Source: Streptomyces sp. NBC_00690 | GTDB lineage: Bacteria; Actinomycetota; Actinomycetes; Streptomycetales; Streptomycetaceae | DNA length: 64,000 nt | Direction: 5' to 3' | NCBI RefSeq assembly: GCF_036226685.1 | Contig: NZ_CP109009.1 | Coordinates: 5,421,501-5,485,500 of the forward strand | Shown: positions 41,982 to 50,769 of the stretch, piece by piece | Layout: every line of letters begins with the position of its first letter | Numbering within the stretch: position 1 is the first letter of the stretch | Notes under the pieces: model-generated | The model's database searches: none | What the model was told of the DNA's origin: nothing | Seen by the model: the letters and a program-made list of their open reading frames with translations, nothing else | Made by a program: the position numbers and the translations under genes

Positions 41982-42440
41982 TCCATCGCCGCCGCACTTG
42001 GTGCGGGGTCGCTAAGCCCTTGCCCTCGGTGTGGCGAGGCCGCCAGCTCGTCCCCGGGCCGTCAGGGTGCCGAGGTGGCGGCGCATGGGCGTCGGCGTCG
42101 AGCGCGTGCCCCGGCCTTTTCCGGTCATGTTCCGAGCGTGGTGGTGGCCGATGGCCAGCCGTCCGGATGATTCCCCGTCAACTCACCGGTTCCATCACTG
42201 AGCGAATTCTTGAAGCGGCCCTGGGCACGGGCAGATCGCTTGGGGCTCGCCCAGGACGAGCCCACCTGCCTGAGGGGGCGCCGACAGCACGACCCGGGTC
42301 CACCTTCGAGCCGGTGGGCCACAGAACGAAGGAGGACGGTCCGCTTGCCGGACGCGAAGGTCCGCAACCCCGGCCCGGGGCACTGTCCCGAGGTTCGCGA
42401 GCGGCTCCCGCCCGCATCCCCCACGGCCCCTCGCCCGCCC
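41982..42440. other. 459-nt region without a recognised gene
   Basis: Between the coupled hypothetical pair and the convergent cyclotransferase gene. Apart from the hairpin at 41992-42006 I see no feature that I can support; frames here are shadows. Confidence 0.4.
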
Positions 42441-42878
42441 TCAACAGGGGCGCTTGCGCAACTCCATCACATAGTCGTGGGGCGCCCCGGCCGAGTCGGC
42501 GGCATCCGCGATCTCGCCCAGATAGCGGGCGGACGGCAGCCCGCCCTCGTAGCCGTTGAGCACGTACACCCAGGCCGGTTCCTCGCCGTCCAGCGTGTGC
42601 ACCCGCAGGCGCATCCGCCGGTAGATGTCCATTCCGACACCCTCCCAACGATCCATTGAGTCCTCGTCCATCGGGGCGATGTCGTACAGCGCGACGAAGA
42701 CCTGCGAGCGCGGCGCTTCCACGATGGTGGCCAGCGCGCCTTCCCAGCCCATCTGCTCGCCGCCGAACGTCAGCCGCCAGCCGTTGAGCCAGCCCGTGCC
42801 GCGCAGCGGTGAGTGCGGTGCGCGGCGGGTCATGAGCCGCGCGTCGAGGTTGCCGGCGTACGCGGCGTAGAGCGACAT
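42441..42878 (-). CDS. Gamma-glutamylcyclotransferase-fold protein
   Basis: A 145-residue AIG2/GGCT-like protein from ATG 42878; the -10 TACCCT ends 7 nt upstream (leaderless). The N-terminus YAAYAGNLD is the family Y-x-S/A-N-L loop that binds the gamma-glutamyl group; GWRLTFGGEQMGWEGALATIVEAP and VFVALYDIAPMDEDSMDRWEG complete the fold, with Glu and Asp candidates for the catalytic acid. The substrate may be a gamma-glutamyl peptide or amine; not determined. Confidence 0.82.
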   Translation of the reverse strand: MSLYAAYAGNLDARLMTRRAPHSPLRGTGWLNGWRLTFGGEQMGWEGALATIVEAPRSQVFVALYDIAPMDEDSMDRWEGVGMDIYRRMRLRVHTLDGEEPAWVYVLNGYEGGLPSARYLGEIADAADSAGAPHDYVMELRKRPC

Positions 42879-43057
42879 GAGATTGAGGGTACGGGAGGGG
42901 TGGCGGTGAACGCCTTTCCCGACGTGGCGAAGGCCACTGGTCCGAATGTGGGCCCCGGGGGCGCGATGGTTGATGCGTGCGGGACAATGGTGTACGTACT
43001 CCAGCCCAGCGGGAACTCCCCCCACCCGGCACAACGAGAGCGCGAGGCGTAACCCCA

Positions 43058-44497
43058 GTGACCCGGATCGTGATCATCGGCGGCGGACCCGGCGGATACG
43101 AGGCGGCCCTGGTGGGCGCCCAACTAGGCGCGGAGGTGACCGTCGTCGATTGCGACGGACTCGGTGGCGCCTCCGTGCTGACCGACTGCGTACCGTCCAA
43201 GACCCTCATCGCCACGGCTGAGGTGATGACCACGTTCGACTCCTCGTACGAGGAACTGGGCATCATCGTCGCCGACGACACCCCGCCGATGGAGCAGGCG
43301 GCGCGCGTGGTCGGCGTCGATCTCGGCAAGGTGAACCGACGGGTGAAGCGGCTCGCTCTCGCCCAGTCGCACGACATCACCGCTTCGGTCACCCGTGCGG
43401 GTGCCAGGGTGCTGCGCGGCCGGGGGCGGCTGGAGGGCCAGCAGGCCATGGACGGCTCCCGCAAGGTCATCGTCCGGGCCGCGGACGGCAGCGAGGAGAC
43501 CTTGACCGCCGACGCCGTGCTGATCGCGACCGGTGGCCATCCCCGGGAGATCCCGGACGCACTCCCCGACGGTGAGCGCATCCTCAACTGGACTCAGGTC
43601 TACGACCTGGATGAACTGCCCGAGGAACTGATCGTGGTCGGTTCCGGTGTCACCGGTGCCGAGTTCGCCGGTGCGTACCAGGCCCTCGGTTCGCGGGTCA
43701 CCCTCGTCTCCTCCCGGGACCGGGTGCTCCCCGGCGAGGACCCGGACGCCGCCGCGGTCCTGGAGGACGTCTTCCGCCGTCGCGGCATGAACGTCATGGC
43801 CCGCTCCCGAGCCGAATCCGCCAAGCGGGTCGGTGACCGGGTGGAGGTCACCCTCTCCGACGGTCGGGTCATCTCCGGCAGCCACTGTCTGATGGCCGTC
43901 GGCGCGATCCCCAACACCGCGGGCATGGGTCTGGAGGACGCGGGCGTGCGGCTCAAGGAGTCGGGCCACATCTGGACGGACCGGGTCTCCCGCACCAGCG
44001 CGCCCGGCGTGTACGCGGCCGGCGACGTCACCGGAATCTTCGCCCTCGCCTCCGTCGCCGCGATGCAGGGCCGGATCGCGATGTACCACTTCCTGGGTGA
44101 CGCGGTGACTCCGCTCAACCTCAAGACGGTCTCTTCGAACGTGTTTACCGATCCGGAGATCGCGACCGTCGGTTACACCCAGGCGGACGTGGACGCCGGC
44201 CGCATAGACGCCCGGGTGGTGAAACTGCCCCTGCTGCGCAACCCTCGCGCCAAGATGCAGGGGATCCGGGACGGCTTCGTCAAGATCTTCGCCCGCCCGG
44301 GCACCGGGATCGTGGTGGGCGGCTGTGTGGTCGCTCCCCGGGCCAGTGAGCTGATCCACCCCATCTCGATCGCGGTCGACAACAACTTGACGGTGGAACA
44401 GATCGCAAACGCCTTCACCGTCTATCCGTCCCTGTCGGGGTCGATCGCCGAGGTGGCACGGCAGTTGCACACCCGTAAATCCGCAGGCGAGGGCTGA
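43058..44497 (+). CDS. lpdA: NAD(P)H:quinone dehydrogenase LpdA
   Basis: A 479-residue flavoprotein of the pyridine-disulfide oxidoreductase fold from GTG 43058. FAD motif RIVIIGGGPGGYEAAL, NAD motif IVVGSGVTGAEFAGAYQALG, FAD second motif PGVYAAGDVTG and the dimer interface HPISIAVDNN are present. The redox pair is broken: GGTCLNVGCIPSK of true lipoamide dehydrogenases reads GGASVLTDCVPSK, so one Cys is Ser. This is the hallmark of the M. tuberculosis LpdA-type quinone reductase, which protects against oxidative stress. It stands upstream of a DeoR-type regulator. Confidence 0.92.
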   Translation: MTRIVIIGGGPGGYEAALVGAQLGAEVTVVDCDGLGGASVLTDCVPSKTLIATAEVMTTFDSSYEELGIIVADDTPPMEQAARVVGVDLGKVNRRVKRLALAQSHDITASVTRAGARVLRGRGRLEGQQAMDGSRKVIVRAADGSEETLTADAVLIATGGHPREIPDALPDGERILNWTQVYDLDELPEELIVVGSGVTGAEFAGAYQALGSRVTLVSSRDRVLPGEDPDAAAVLEDVFRRRGMNVMARSRAESAKRVGDRVEVTLSDGRVISGSHCLMAVGAIPNTAGMGLEDAGVRLKESGHIWTDRVSRTSAPGVYAAGDVTGIFALASVAAMQGRIAMYHFLGDAVTPLNLKTVSSNVFTDPEIATVGYTQADVDAGRIDARVVKLPLLRNPRAKMQGIRDGFVKIFARPGTGIVVGGCVVAPRASELIHPISIAVDNNLTVEQIANAFTVYPSLSGSIAEVARQLHTRKSAGEG

Positions 44498-44665
44498 GGT
44501 ACGAGCGCCCGGGGGGACGAAATCCACCGAACCCCGGGCACATGCCTCGACGGATGATCAACTATGCGCTTGCGTATACCACTTGACCGCCCTTGCTGAG
44601 CGCAATACTTGTTATTCGGCGCATACTGCTGAAAACTATCTGCCGCGCAGGTTACTGTCAGTTTC

Positions 44666-45640
44666 GTGTTCGCTGCAGAACGTCGCCAACTGATCCTAGA
44701 AATGGTGCGCGCCAACGGAGCCGTATCGCTCCGTGAGCTCGCCCGCGTCGTCCAGACCTCCGAAGTGACCGTACGACGCGACGTGCGGGCACTGGAGGCA
44801 GAGGGACTCCTCGACCGCCGGCACGGCGGTGCGGTGCTACCGGGCGGTTTCACCAGGGAGTCCGGGTTCCCGCAGAAATCACTGTCCGCCACCGCGGAGA
44901 AGACGGCCATCGCCGATCTCGCCGCGAGCCTCGTCGAAGAGGGCGAGGCCATCGTCGTCGGGGCAGGCACGACCACTCAGGAGCTGGCCCGCAGGCTGGC
45001 TCGCATTCCGGGCCTGACCGTCGTCACCAACTCCCTGCTGGTCGCGCAGGCATTGGCCCATGCCAATCGCGTCGAGGTCGTGATGACCGGTGGCACCCTG
45101 CGGGGCTCCAACTACGCGCTGGTGGGCAGTGGCGCGGAGCAGTCCCTCCAGGGTCTGAGGGTGTCGCGTGCCTTCCTCTCCGGGAGCGGGCTCACCGCAG
45201 AGCGGGGACTCTCCACCTCCAACATGCTCTCCGCCAGTGTCGATCGTGCACTGGTGCAGGCCGCGGCCGAAGTGGTGGTCCTCGCCGACCACACCAAACT
45301 CGGCGCCGACACGATGTTCCAGACGGTGCCCACCGATGTGATCACCCGATTGGTCACGGATGAGCCGCCGCCCCACGACGACCGTGCGGCGACGGAACTC
45401 CAGGCCCTCGCCGACCAAGGTGTGCAGATCGCCATCGCCGGTTCGGGTGACCCCGGCTCCGACGCCGATACGGCTCCGGGACGTTCCCGCCGTGAGGTGC
45501 CGCTGCCCGGTCAGCGTCGTACGCGCGGTGGCGCAGGTCCCGGGCCGACGCGGCTCAGTGCCGCGGGCGGACTGGAGCCGGGCACGGGGTCCGGCGGGAT
45601 CGAGCGCCGGGCCCGGGTGGCCGATCTGCGTCGACGCTGA
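44666..45640 (+). CDS. DeoR-family transcriptional regulator
   Basis: A 324-residue regulator from GTG 44666; TACTGT (44653-44658) ends 7 nt before, so it is probably leaderless. N-terminal DeoR winged helix (MFAAERRQLILEMVRANGAVSLRELARVVQTSEVTVRRDVRALEAEGLLDRRHGGA), then the DeoRC sugar-phosphate-sensing domain (IADLAASLVEEGEAIVVGAGTTTQELAR, VVTNSLLVAQALAHANRVEVVMTGG, VVLADHTKLGADTMFQ). The last ~75 residues are a disordered Arg/Gly/Pro tail not usual in the family. Being among nucleoside genes it could control the CTACGCGCGTAG regulon, but its own promoter lacks the site. Confidence 0.88.
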   Translation: MFAAERRQLILEMVRANGAVSLRELARVVQTSEVTVRRDVRALEAEGLLDRRHGGAVLPGGFTRESGFPQKSLSATAEKTAIADLAASLVEEGEAIVVGAGTTTQELARRLARIPGLTVVTNSLLVAQALAHANRVEVVMTGGTLRGSNYALVGSGAEQSLQGLRVSRAFLSGSGLTAERGLSTSNMLSASVDRALVQAAAEVVVLADHTKLGADTMFQTVPTDVITRLVTDEPPPHDDRAATELQALADQGVQIAIAGSGDPGSDADTAPGRSRREVPLPGQRRTRGGAGPGPTRLSAAGGLEPGTGSGGIERRARVADLRRR

Positions 45641-45681
45641 GGCGCTGGTCCGCCGCAGCCTGTGACCTGTCGGTCCCTATA

Positions 45682-45717
45682 CATCGGCCCCGCCACCCTC
45701 GGTGGACGGGGCCGATG
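45682..45717. terminator. Bidirectional terminator between deoR-type and tetR-type genes
   Basis: Arms 45682-45697 and 45701-45717 pair over 16 bp with a single bulged A, three-nt loop. It lies between two convergent stops. Confidence 0.8.
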
Positions 45718-45727
45718 GCGTGGACCG

Positions 45728-46468
45728 CTAGCGGGTCGACGCGGTCGCCGATGCGTAGGACCGCTGGTCGTCCCGTAGTCCGTGCAGCGTGAGCAGCAGC
45801 AGACGGTCCGGCAGTTCGGGATCGTCGGGGGCCTGTTCGGCCGCGAGAGCGATCGCGTTCGTCAACTGCATCAGATCGTCGATGGAGACGTCCGAGCGCA
45901 CGGCCCCGCGCTCCCGTGCCCGGGCGAGCAGGGTGTTCCCCGCCTCGGCCAACGGGACACAGCACTGGGACAGGGCGAGGCTGTCGTCGCGGGAGGCCGA
46001 CATCAGGGCCCCCGCCAGTCCCCGGTACTCGCTCGCATGGGAGATCAGGGCGCGCAGCCACTCGATCAGGGCGCCGCACGGCTGCTCGGCGTGGGCCAAC
46101 TCCCGCGAGCGCTCCAACAGGGCGGTCTTCGCCTCCTGGAAGACGGCGTTCATGATCGCCTGACGGTTGGGGAAGTGGCGGTAGAGCGTGCCGATGCCGA
46201 CTCCCGATCGGCGGGCGATCTCCTCCAGCGCGGCGTCCGTGCCGTGTTGGGAGAAGACCGTACGGGCCTCGACGAGCAGCCGTTCGTAGTTGCGCCGGGC
46301 ATCGGCGCGCATGGGCCGCACGGCACCGGCGGGCGCACCCTCCCGGATGGCGCTCGGGCTCGCGGCCAACGCGGTCAGCGGGAAGCACTCCCCACTGACC
46401 GGTTCGGTGTGCGGGCGCGCCGGGTCATCACCCGTCCGTGCCCCGCCCGCCGCCGTATCAGTCGCCAT
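45728..46468 (-). CDS. TetR/AcrR-family regulator
   Basis: A 246-residue protein from ATG 46468 with a ~50-residue disordered N-terminus before the TetR helix-turn-helix (ARRNYERLLVEARTVFSQHGTDAALEEIARRSGVGIGTLYRHFPNRQAIMNAVF), at about residues 55-105. The C-terminal domain is of the SbtR type (LIEWLRALISHASEYRGLAGALM). Adjacent to accA2 on the same strand; it could regulate it but no operator was recognised. Confidence 0.87.
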   Translation of the reverse strand: MATDTAAGGARTGDDPARPHTEPVSGECFPLTALAASPSAIREGAPAGAVRPMRADARRNYERLLVEARTVFSQHGTDAALEEIARRSGVGIGTLYRHFPNRQAIMNAVFQEAKTALLERSRELAHAEQPCGALIEWLRALISHASEYRGLAGALMSASRDDSLALSQCCVPLAEAGNTLLARARERGAVRSDVSIDDLMQLTNAIALAAEQAPDDPELPDRLLLLTLHGLRDDQRSYASATASTR

Positions 46469-46635
46469 CCGTCTACCACCCTCCCCCGGGTCAGCCCCAG
46501 CACCTAAGGATGCCATCGGTCGTGCCCGCTGCTGGGGCAGTTGACAGAGCCCGCCCGATGCCGTTCGGCTTCGGGCGGGCTCATGACCACGGGCTGGTGA
46601 TCGGTGCGGGAATCGGTGGGGGAGCGACCCGGAGG

Positions 46636-48390
46636 TCAGTCCTTGATCTCGCAGATGGTGGCACCGGAGGAGATGGACGCGCCGACCTCGGCACTCAGTC
46701 CCTTGACCGTGCCCGCGCGGTGCGCGTTCAGGGGCTGCTCCATCTTCATGGCCTCCAGGACGACGATCAGATCGCCCTCGTTGACCTCCTGGCCCTCCTC
46801 GACGGCCACCTTGACGATGGTGCCCTGCATCGGAGAGGCGAGGGTGTCCCCCGAGGCCGCGGACGAGGACTTCTTCGCCGCCCGCCGCTTGGGCCGGGCG
46901 CCGGCGGCGAGGCCGGTGCGGGCCAGGGTCATCCCCAGCGACGCGGGCAGCGAGACCTCAAGCCGCTTGCCGCCGACCTCGACGACGACCGTCTCCCGGC
47001 CCGTCTCGTCCTCCGTGTCCGCGTCGGTGACCGCCGCGAAGGCGGGGATCTCGTTGACGAACTCGGTCTCGATCCACCGGGTGTGCACCCGGAACGGATC
47101 ACTGGTGAACGCCGGGTCGGCGACCACCGCACGGTGGAAGGGGATGGCGGTGGCCATGCCCTCGACATTGAACTCGGCCAGGGCACGGGCGGCGCGCTGG
47201 AGTGCCTGCTCCCGGGTGGCGCCCGTGATGATCAGCTTGGCGAGCAGGGAGTCCCACGCGGGGCCGATCACACTGCCCGACTCCACGCCCGCGTCCAGCC
47301 GGACACCGGGGCCGCTCGGCGGGTCGAAGACGGTGACCGTACCGGGGGCGGGCAGGAAGTTGCGGCCCGGGTCCTCGCCGTTGATGCGGAACTCGAAGGA
47401 GTGGCCGCGCAGCTGCGGGTCGTCGTAGCCGAGTGCCTCGCCGTCGGCGATCCGGAACATCTCGCGTACGAGGTCGATGCCGGTGACCTCTTCGGTGACG
47501 GGGTGCTCGACCTGGAGGCGGGTGTTCACTTCGAGGAAGGAGATCGTGCCGTCGACCCCCACGAGGAACTCCACCGTGCCGGCGCCCACATAGCCGGCCT
47601 CCTTGAGGATGGCCTTGGACGCGGAGTACAGCTGGGCGTTCTGCTCGTCGCTGAGGAAGGGCGCGGGCGCCTCTTCGACCAACTTCTGGTGGCGGCGCTG
47701 GAGCGAGCAGTCACGGGTCGAGACGACCACGACATTGCCGTGACTGTCGGCCAGGCACTGGGTCTCGACGTGGCGCGGCTTGTCGAGGTAGCGCTCGACG
47801 AAGCACTCGCCGCGGCCGAAGGCGGCGACCGCCTCGCGGACGGCCGAGTCGTAGAGCTCGGGCACCTCTTCGAGGGTGCGGGCCACCTTGAGCCCACGAC
47901 CGCCACCGCCGAATGCGGCCTTGATCGCGATGGGCAGCCCGTTCTCCTGGGCGAACGCCACGACCTCATCGGCCCCCGAGACCGGGTCGGGGGTTCCAGC
48001 CACCAGGGGGGCGCCGGCGCGCTGCGCGATGTGACGGGCGGCGACCTTGTCGCCGAGGTCGCGGATGGCGGACGGCGGCGGGCCGATCCAGATGAGACCG
48101 GCGTCCAGGACGGCCTGCGCGAATTCGGCGTTCTCCGAAAGGAATCCGTATCCGGGGTGAATGGCGTCCGCGCCGGAGTCCTTCGCGGCTTGCAGCACCT
48201 TGGCCATGTCGAGATAGCTCGCGGCCGGTGTGTCACCACCCAGTGCGAATGCCTCGTCGGCCGCGCGGACGTGCAGGGCGTCCCGGTCCGGGTCCGCGTA
48301 GACGGCTACGCTTGCGATCCCGGCGTCCCGGCAGGCACGGGCGACACGGACAGCGATTTCGCCTCGATTGGCGATGAGCACCTTGCGCAC
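46636..48390 (-). CDS. accA2: Acyl-CoA carboxylase alpha chain (biotin carboxylase + BCCP), AccA2
   Basis: A 584-residue protein from GTG 48390 with GGAGGGAG upstream. Biotin-carboxylase N-terminal domain ([23 protein letters not shown]), ATP-grasp domain with the Gly-rich GGGGRGLK, catalytic [13 protein letters not shown] motif reading [21 protein letters not shown], and a C-terminal biotinyl domain whose target Lys is in EAMKM. It carboxylates biotin for beta subunits such as PccB (3 kb downstream of it in this window), giving methylmalonyl-CoA/malonyl-CoA for lipids and polyketides. BirA is encoded at 52.5 kb. Confidence 0.95.
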   Translation of the reverse strand: MRKVLIANRGEIAVRVARACRDAGIASVAVYADPDRDALHVRAADEAFALGGDTPAASYLDMAKVLQAAKDSGADAIHPGYGFLSENAEFAQAVLDAGLIWIGPPPSAIRDLGDKVAARHIAQRAGAPLVAGTPDPVSGADEVVAFAQENGLPIAIKAAFGGGGRGLKVARTLEEVPELYDSAVREAVAAFGRGECFVERYLDKPRHVETQCLADSHGNVVVVSTRDCSLQRRHQKLVEEAPAPFLSDEQNAQLYSASKAILKEAGYVGAGTVEFLVGVDGTISFLEVNTRLQVEHPVTEEVTGIDLVREMFRIADGEALGYDDPQLRGHSFEFRINGEDPGRNFLPAPGTVTVFDPPSGPGVRLDAGVESGSVIGPAWDSLLAKLIITGATREQALQRAARALAEFNVEGMATAIPFHRAVVADPAFTSDPFRVHTRWIETEFVNEIPAFAAVTDADTEDETGRETVVVEVGGKRLEVSLPASLGMTLARTGLAAGARPKRRAAKKSSSAASGDTLASPMQGTIVKVAVEEGQEVNEGDLIVVLEAMKMEQPLNAHRAGTVKGLSAEVGASISSGATICEIKD

Positions 48391-48858
48391 GATGGCTCCC
48401 TCCTTGCAGTGTTTTTCCCGGGGGGCGGCCCCGGGGACCCTGGTCGGACACACCCGAGCCAGGGCGCTCGAAAGGTCACCGTGCCGATGACTTCGATGGC
48501 TTCCCGGATCACGCTGAGTTTAGGGACTGCCGACACGGCCTTTCGACCCGTCCACAAGGGTGAGCTTGCCCACACAGAGCGTTATCCAAGACGCACGGAC
48601 AGCAGGAAACCCCTTGTCGAACCGTGGTGCGGCGGGTTTCCTCTCCGAACACTAGCCCCGATATGTGGTAGAGGTCTCTGTTCGAGGGGCCAGCCGAAGA
48701 ATGGGTTTCTTTGTGGAGTCCCTACGAATGGGCGAATGATTCTTTGCGGTGTGACCGAGCGTGTTCGGCCCTTGCGCAAAGCCTTGTCTCCGCTTCTACC
48801 CGTTAGTAACGTGCGGGCATTCACCGCATGTACCGACGGTAACGAGGGGGTGGGCGGC
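48391..48858. other. 468-nt promoter region between accA2 and a membrane protein gene
   Basis: Divergent spacer. It should contain the accA2 promoter, but I recognise no operator or hairpin with confidence. Composition is slightly richer in A/T around 48650-48800 than elsewhere. Confidence 0.4.
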
Positions 48859-49311
48859 ATGGGGCGTCGAACGGTGGCCATGGTGACCGCGGGAGTGCTG
48901 CTGATGGAGGCCGTCGGGGCGGTGGCGATCCATGGGGTCCTCGCCGTCGTCGTCGAGGGGCAGAACATGTCCCTGGACGGCCTGGCCCCCGACACGATGG
49001 TCACCGCGACCTGGGCGGCAGGGGCCGCCCTCGGCGTCTTTCTCGGGGCGTGCGCACTGGTGGCCCTCCGACTGGGCGTACGCGACCGGGCGCCCGGTCG
49101 GTTCGCACACGCCCTGTTGGTCTGCGCCGCCGTGTTGCACGGTGTGCTCGGCGCCCTCGCCGTGGGACTCGTGGGCTGGTCCGCATTCGTGCTGCTCATG
49201 GCGGTGCTCGCGCTGTTGGTGTGGGTGCTTGTGTCCTACGGGAGGCGGCAGCCGCAGGCGTGCACCCCCGCAGACGGGGCACTGCCGAGCAGCGGGGTCG
49301 CGCCGGCGTAG
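48859..49311 (+). CDS. Hypothetical four-helix membrane protein
   Basis: A 150-residue protein from ATG 48859 with four hydrophobic stretches (MVTAGVLLMEAVGAVAIHGVLAVVV, ATWAAGAALGVFLGACALVALRL, AHALLVCAAVLHGVLGALAVGL, WSAFVLLMAVLALLVWVLVSYG). No family recognised. Convergent with maf. Confidence 0.7.
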   Translation: MGRRTVAMVTAGVLLMEAVGAVAIHGVLAVVVEGQNMSLDGLAPDTMVTATWAAGAALGVFLGACALVALRLGVRDRAPGRFAHALLVCAAVLHGVLGALAVGLVGWSAFVLLMAVLALLVWVLVSYGRRQPQACTPADGALPSSGVAPA

Positions 49312-49448
49312 GAAAACACCGGGCCAGCACCTCCCGCAGACGTTGCACTTGGGGCTCAGGGCAGGTCAGGAGGCCGTCTGCCCGGTCGCACTGTCCCTCC
49401 GTACATCCGGGCCCACATCCTGCCCGGGAGCAAGGTCGGGGCCGGTCC

Positions 49449-50060
49449 TCAGGTCCACAGATCGGTGATCGAACGGTCCAGTTCGGCGAGCAGGGTGCGC
49501 AGCAGCGGCAGGGAAAGACCGATCACATTGCCGTGGTCGCCGTCGATCGAGTCGATGAACGGCGCGGAGCGCCCGTCCAGGGTGAACGCCCCCGCCACGT
49601 GGAGGGGTTCACCGCTGGCGACGTACGCCGCGATCTCGGCGTCCGACGGCTCGCCGAAGCGGACCGTCGTGGACGCCGTCGCGGACGCTATGCGCCCGGT
49701 CACCGTGTCGGTGACGCAGTGCCCCGTACGCAACACGCCCGAGCGTCCGCGCATCGACTTCCACCGCGCGGTGGCCTCTTCGGCGTCGGAGGGCTTGCCC
49801 AGGGCCTCACCGTCGAGTTCGAGCACCGAGTCACAGCCGACGACGAGGGCGCCGGCGGCCTCGGGCAGCGCGGCGACGACCGCGGCCTTCGCCTCGGCGA
49901 GGACCAGGGCGAGTTCGGCGGGGGTCGGAGCGCTCAGAGCGTCCTCGTCGACACCGCTGACGATCACCTCGGGGGCGAAGCCGGCGGTCCGCAACAGGCC
50001 GAGACGGGCGGGCGACGCGGAAGCGAGGATCAGGCGCAGGCGGGGGGTGGGGGCGGTCAT
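49449..50060 (-). CDS. maf: Maf-type nucleotide pyrophosphatase
   Basis: A 203-residue protein from ATG 50060; TACGAT ends six nt upstream (leaderless). The Maf signature is visible: [19 protein letters not shown] at the N-terminus, [22 protein letters not shown] mid-way and [12 protein letters not shown] at the C-terminus. Maf proteins hydrolyse modified or canonical NTPs (dTTP/UTP or methylated nucleotides) as house-cleaning enzymes, and act in division-related functions. The same gene neighbours the acc genes in M. tuberculosis. Confidence 0.9.
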   Translation of the reverse strand: MTAPTPRLRLILASASPARLGLLRTAGFAPEVIVSGVDEDALSAPTPAELALVLAEAKAAVVAALPEAAGALVVGCDSVLELDGEALGKPSDAEEATARWKSMRGRSGVLRTGHCVTDTVTGRIASATASTTVRFGEPSDAEIAAYVASGEPLHVAGAFTLDGRSAPFIDSIDGDHGNVIGLSLPLLRTLLAELDRSITDLWT

Positions 50061-50080
50061 GTCGCCATCGTAGGCGGTGG

Positions 50081-50209
50081 TCAGTGCAGGCCCACCACGA
50101 ACATGGCGAGCACCATGGCCAGGGCAAGCACCACGCCGACGCGGCGCATCATCGCCTGTGTCTCGCGCAGTTCCTCGGGCGGTTCGTTCTGGGGGTCCGA
50201 CCACAGCAT
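50081..50209 (-). CDS. mmpB: 42-residue membrane protein, MmpB-like
   Basis: A very short gene starting at ATG 50209 with AGGA nearby: [20 protein letters not shown], then [22 protein letters not shown]. An N-terminal acidic Pro-rich part precedes a single membrane helix. The form resembles the morphogenic membrane protein MmpB family named in Streptomyces annotation, located between pccB/accE and maf. Family name from memory, not checked. It is followed 20 bp later by maf and should share its promoter region with two perfect palindromes upstream. Confidence 0.7.
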   Translation of the reverse strand: MLWSDPQNEPPEELRETQAMMRRVGVVLALAMVLAMFVVGLH

Positions 50210-50245
50210 GTCTTCGATCCTGCGGTCGTGACGCCGCCGGGCGCC

Positions 50246-50261
50246 TGAGTACCGGTACTCA
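50246..50261. promoter_or_regulatory. Perfect 16-bp palindrome TGAGTACCGGTACTCA
   Basis: Located 37 bp upstream of the mmpB start on the minus strand. A perfect dyad of this length is an operator candidate; no matching known regulator comes to mind. Confidence 0.55.
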
Positions 50262-50296
50262 ATCGCGACCGTGCCCAAGACCAGATCATCGAGCCC

Positions 50297-50314
50297 GGTT
50301 ATCGCGTGATAACC
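50297..50314. promoter_or_regulatory. Perfect dyad GGTTATC-N4-GATAACC
   Basis: Second inverted repeat, 88 bp upstream of mmpB, with 7-bp arms and a 4-bp centre. Suggests binding by a dimeric regulator. Confidence 0.55.
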
Positions 50315-50525
50315 AGATGTTCTCGCCCGGAATCCTTGTGCCGCCGATCCACCTGTGCAGGGGCGCGGCATGGCATGGAATAGGGGATTCCCAGGATTCT
50401 CGTCCCCGCGTGGAGTCACCCCTTGCCGCGGCTCCGGGCGGCCGGGACCTGCCGGGCCGCGGCACGACGGCACCAACCCCCGGGCGCCGGGTTTCCCACG
50501 GCGTCCGGGGGCTCGCGCTCAACGC

Positions 50526-50732
50526 TCACACCGGCCAGTACGTCCGAGCCCAGGCCCGCGGGCCCGGCAGCGGCCTGCCGCCACGGGCGATCCGTGCCGG
50601 GTCCGCCCACTGCTCGGGCGGCAACGCGGTATCCGCGGCGGCGGATGTCGATGCCGCCGCCCGTGCCTGAACCACCGCCAGTGCGGCGGCCAACTCCTCC
50701 GGCGTGGGATTGCCCCGAATGACCTTGATCAT
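50526..50732 (-). CDS. accE: Acyl-CoA carboxylase epsilon subunit
   Basis: A 68-residue protein from ATG 50732, 37 bp after the pccB stop. It starts MIKVIRGNPTPEELAAALAVV, the typical AccE/PccE opening, with the C-terminal WADPARIARGGRPLPGPRAWARTYW. The epsilon subunit stimulates assembly and activity of the alpha-beta complex. It is co-oriented with pccB. Confidence 0.92.
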   Translation of the reverse strand: MIKVIRGNPTPEELAAALAVVQARAAASTSAAADTALPPEQWADPARIARGGRPLPGPRAWARTYWPV

Positions 50733-50769
50733 GGCCTCGCCCTTTCTGACGGCCTGGAGCCTCGTGGGC

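Larger units (their letters stand above)
50210..50525. other. 316-nt spacer upstream of mmpB, holding two palindromes
   Basis: Between the accE stop and mmpB. Apart from palindromes at 50246-50261 and 50297-50314 I see no gene; the extended frame of mmpB upstream of its ATG lacks support. Confidence 0.5.

Noticed and set aside
44560..44665. TATGCGCTTGCGTATA before the DeoR gene as a seventh nucleoside operator
   Set aside because: It lacks the CGCGCG centre and matches too few positions of CTACGCGCGTAG; kept only as a weak dyad.
46438..49311. A 957-residue plus-strand open frame
   Set aside because: Most of it is antisense to accA2 with low-complexity GC-rich translation; only the last 150 residues, from ATG 48859, form a credible membrane protein.
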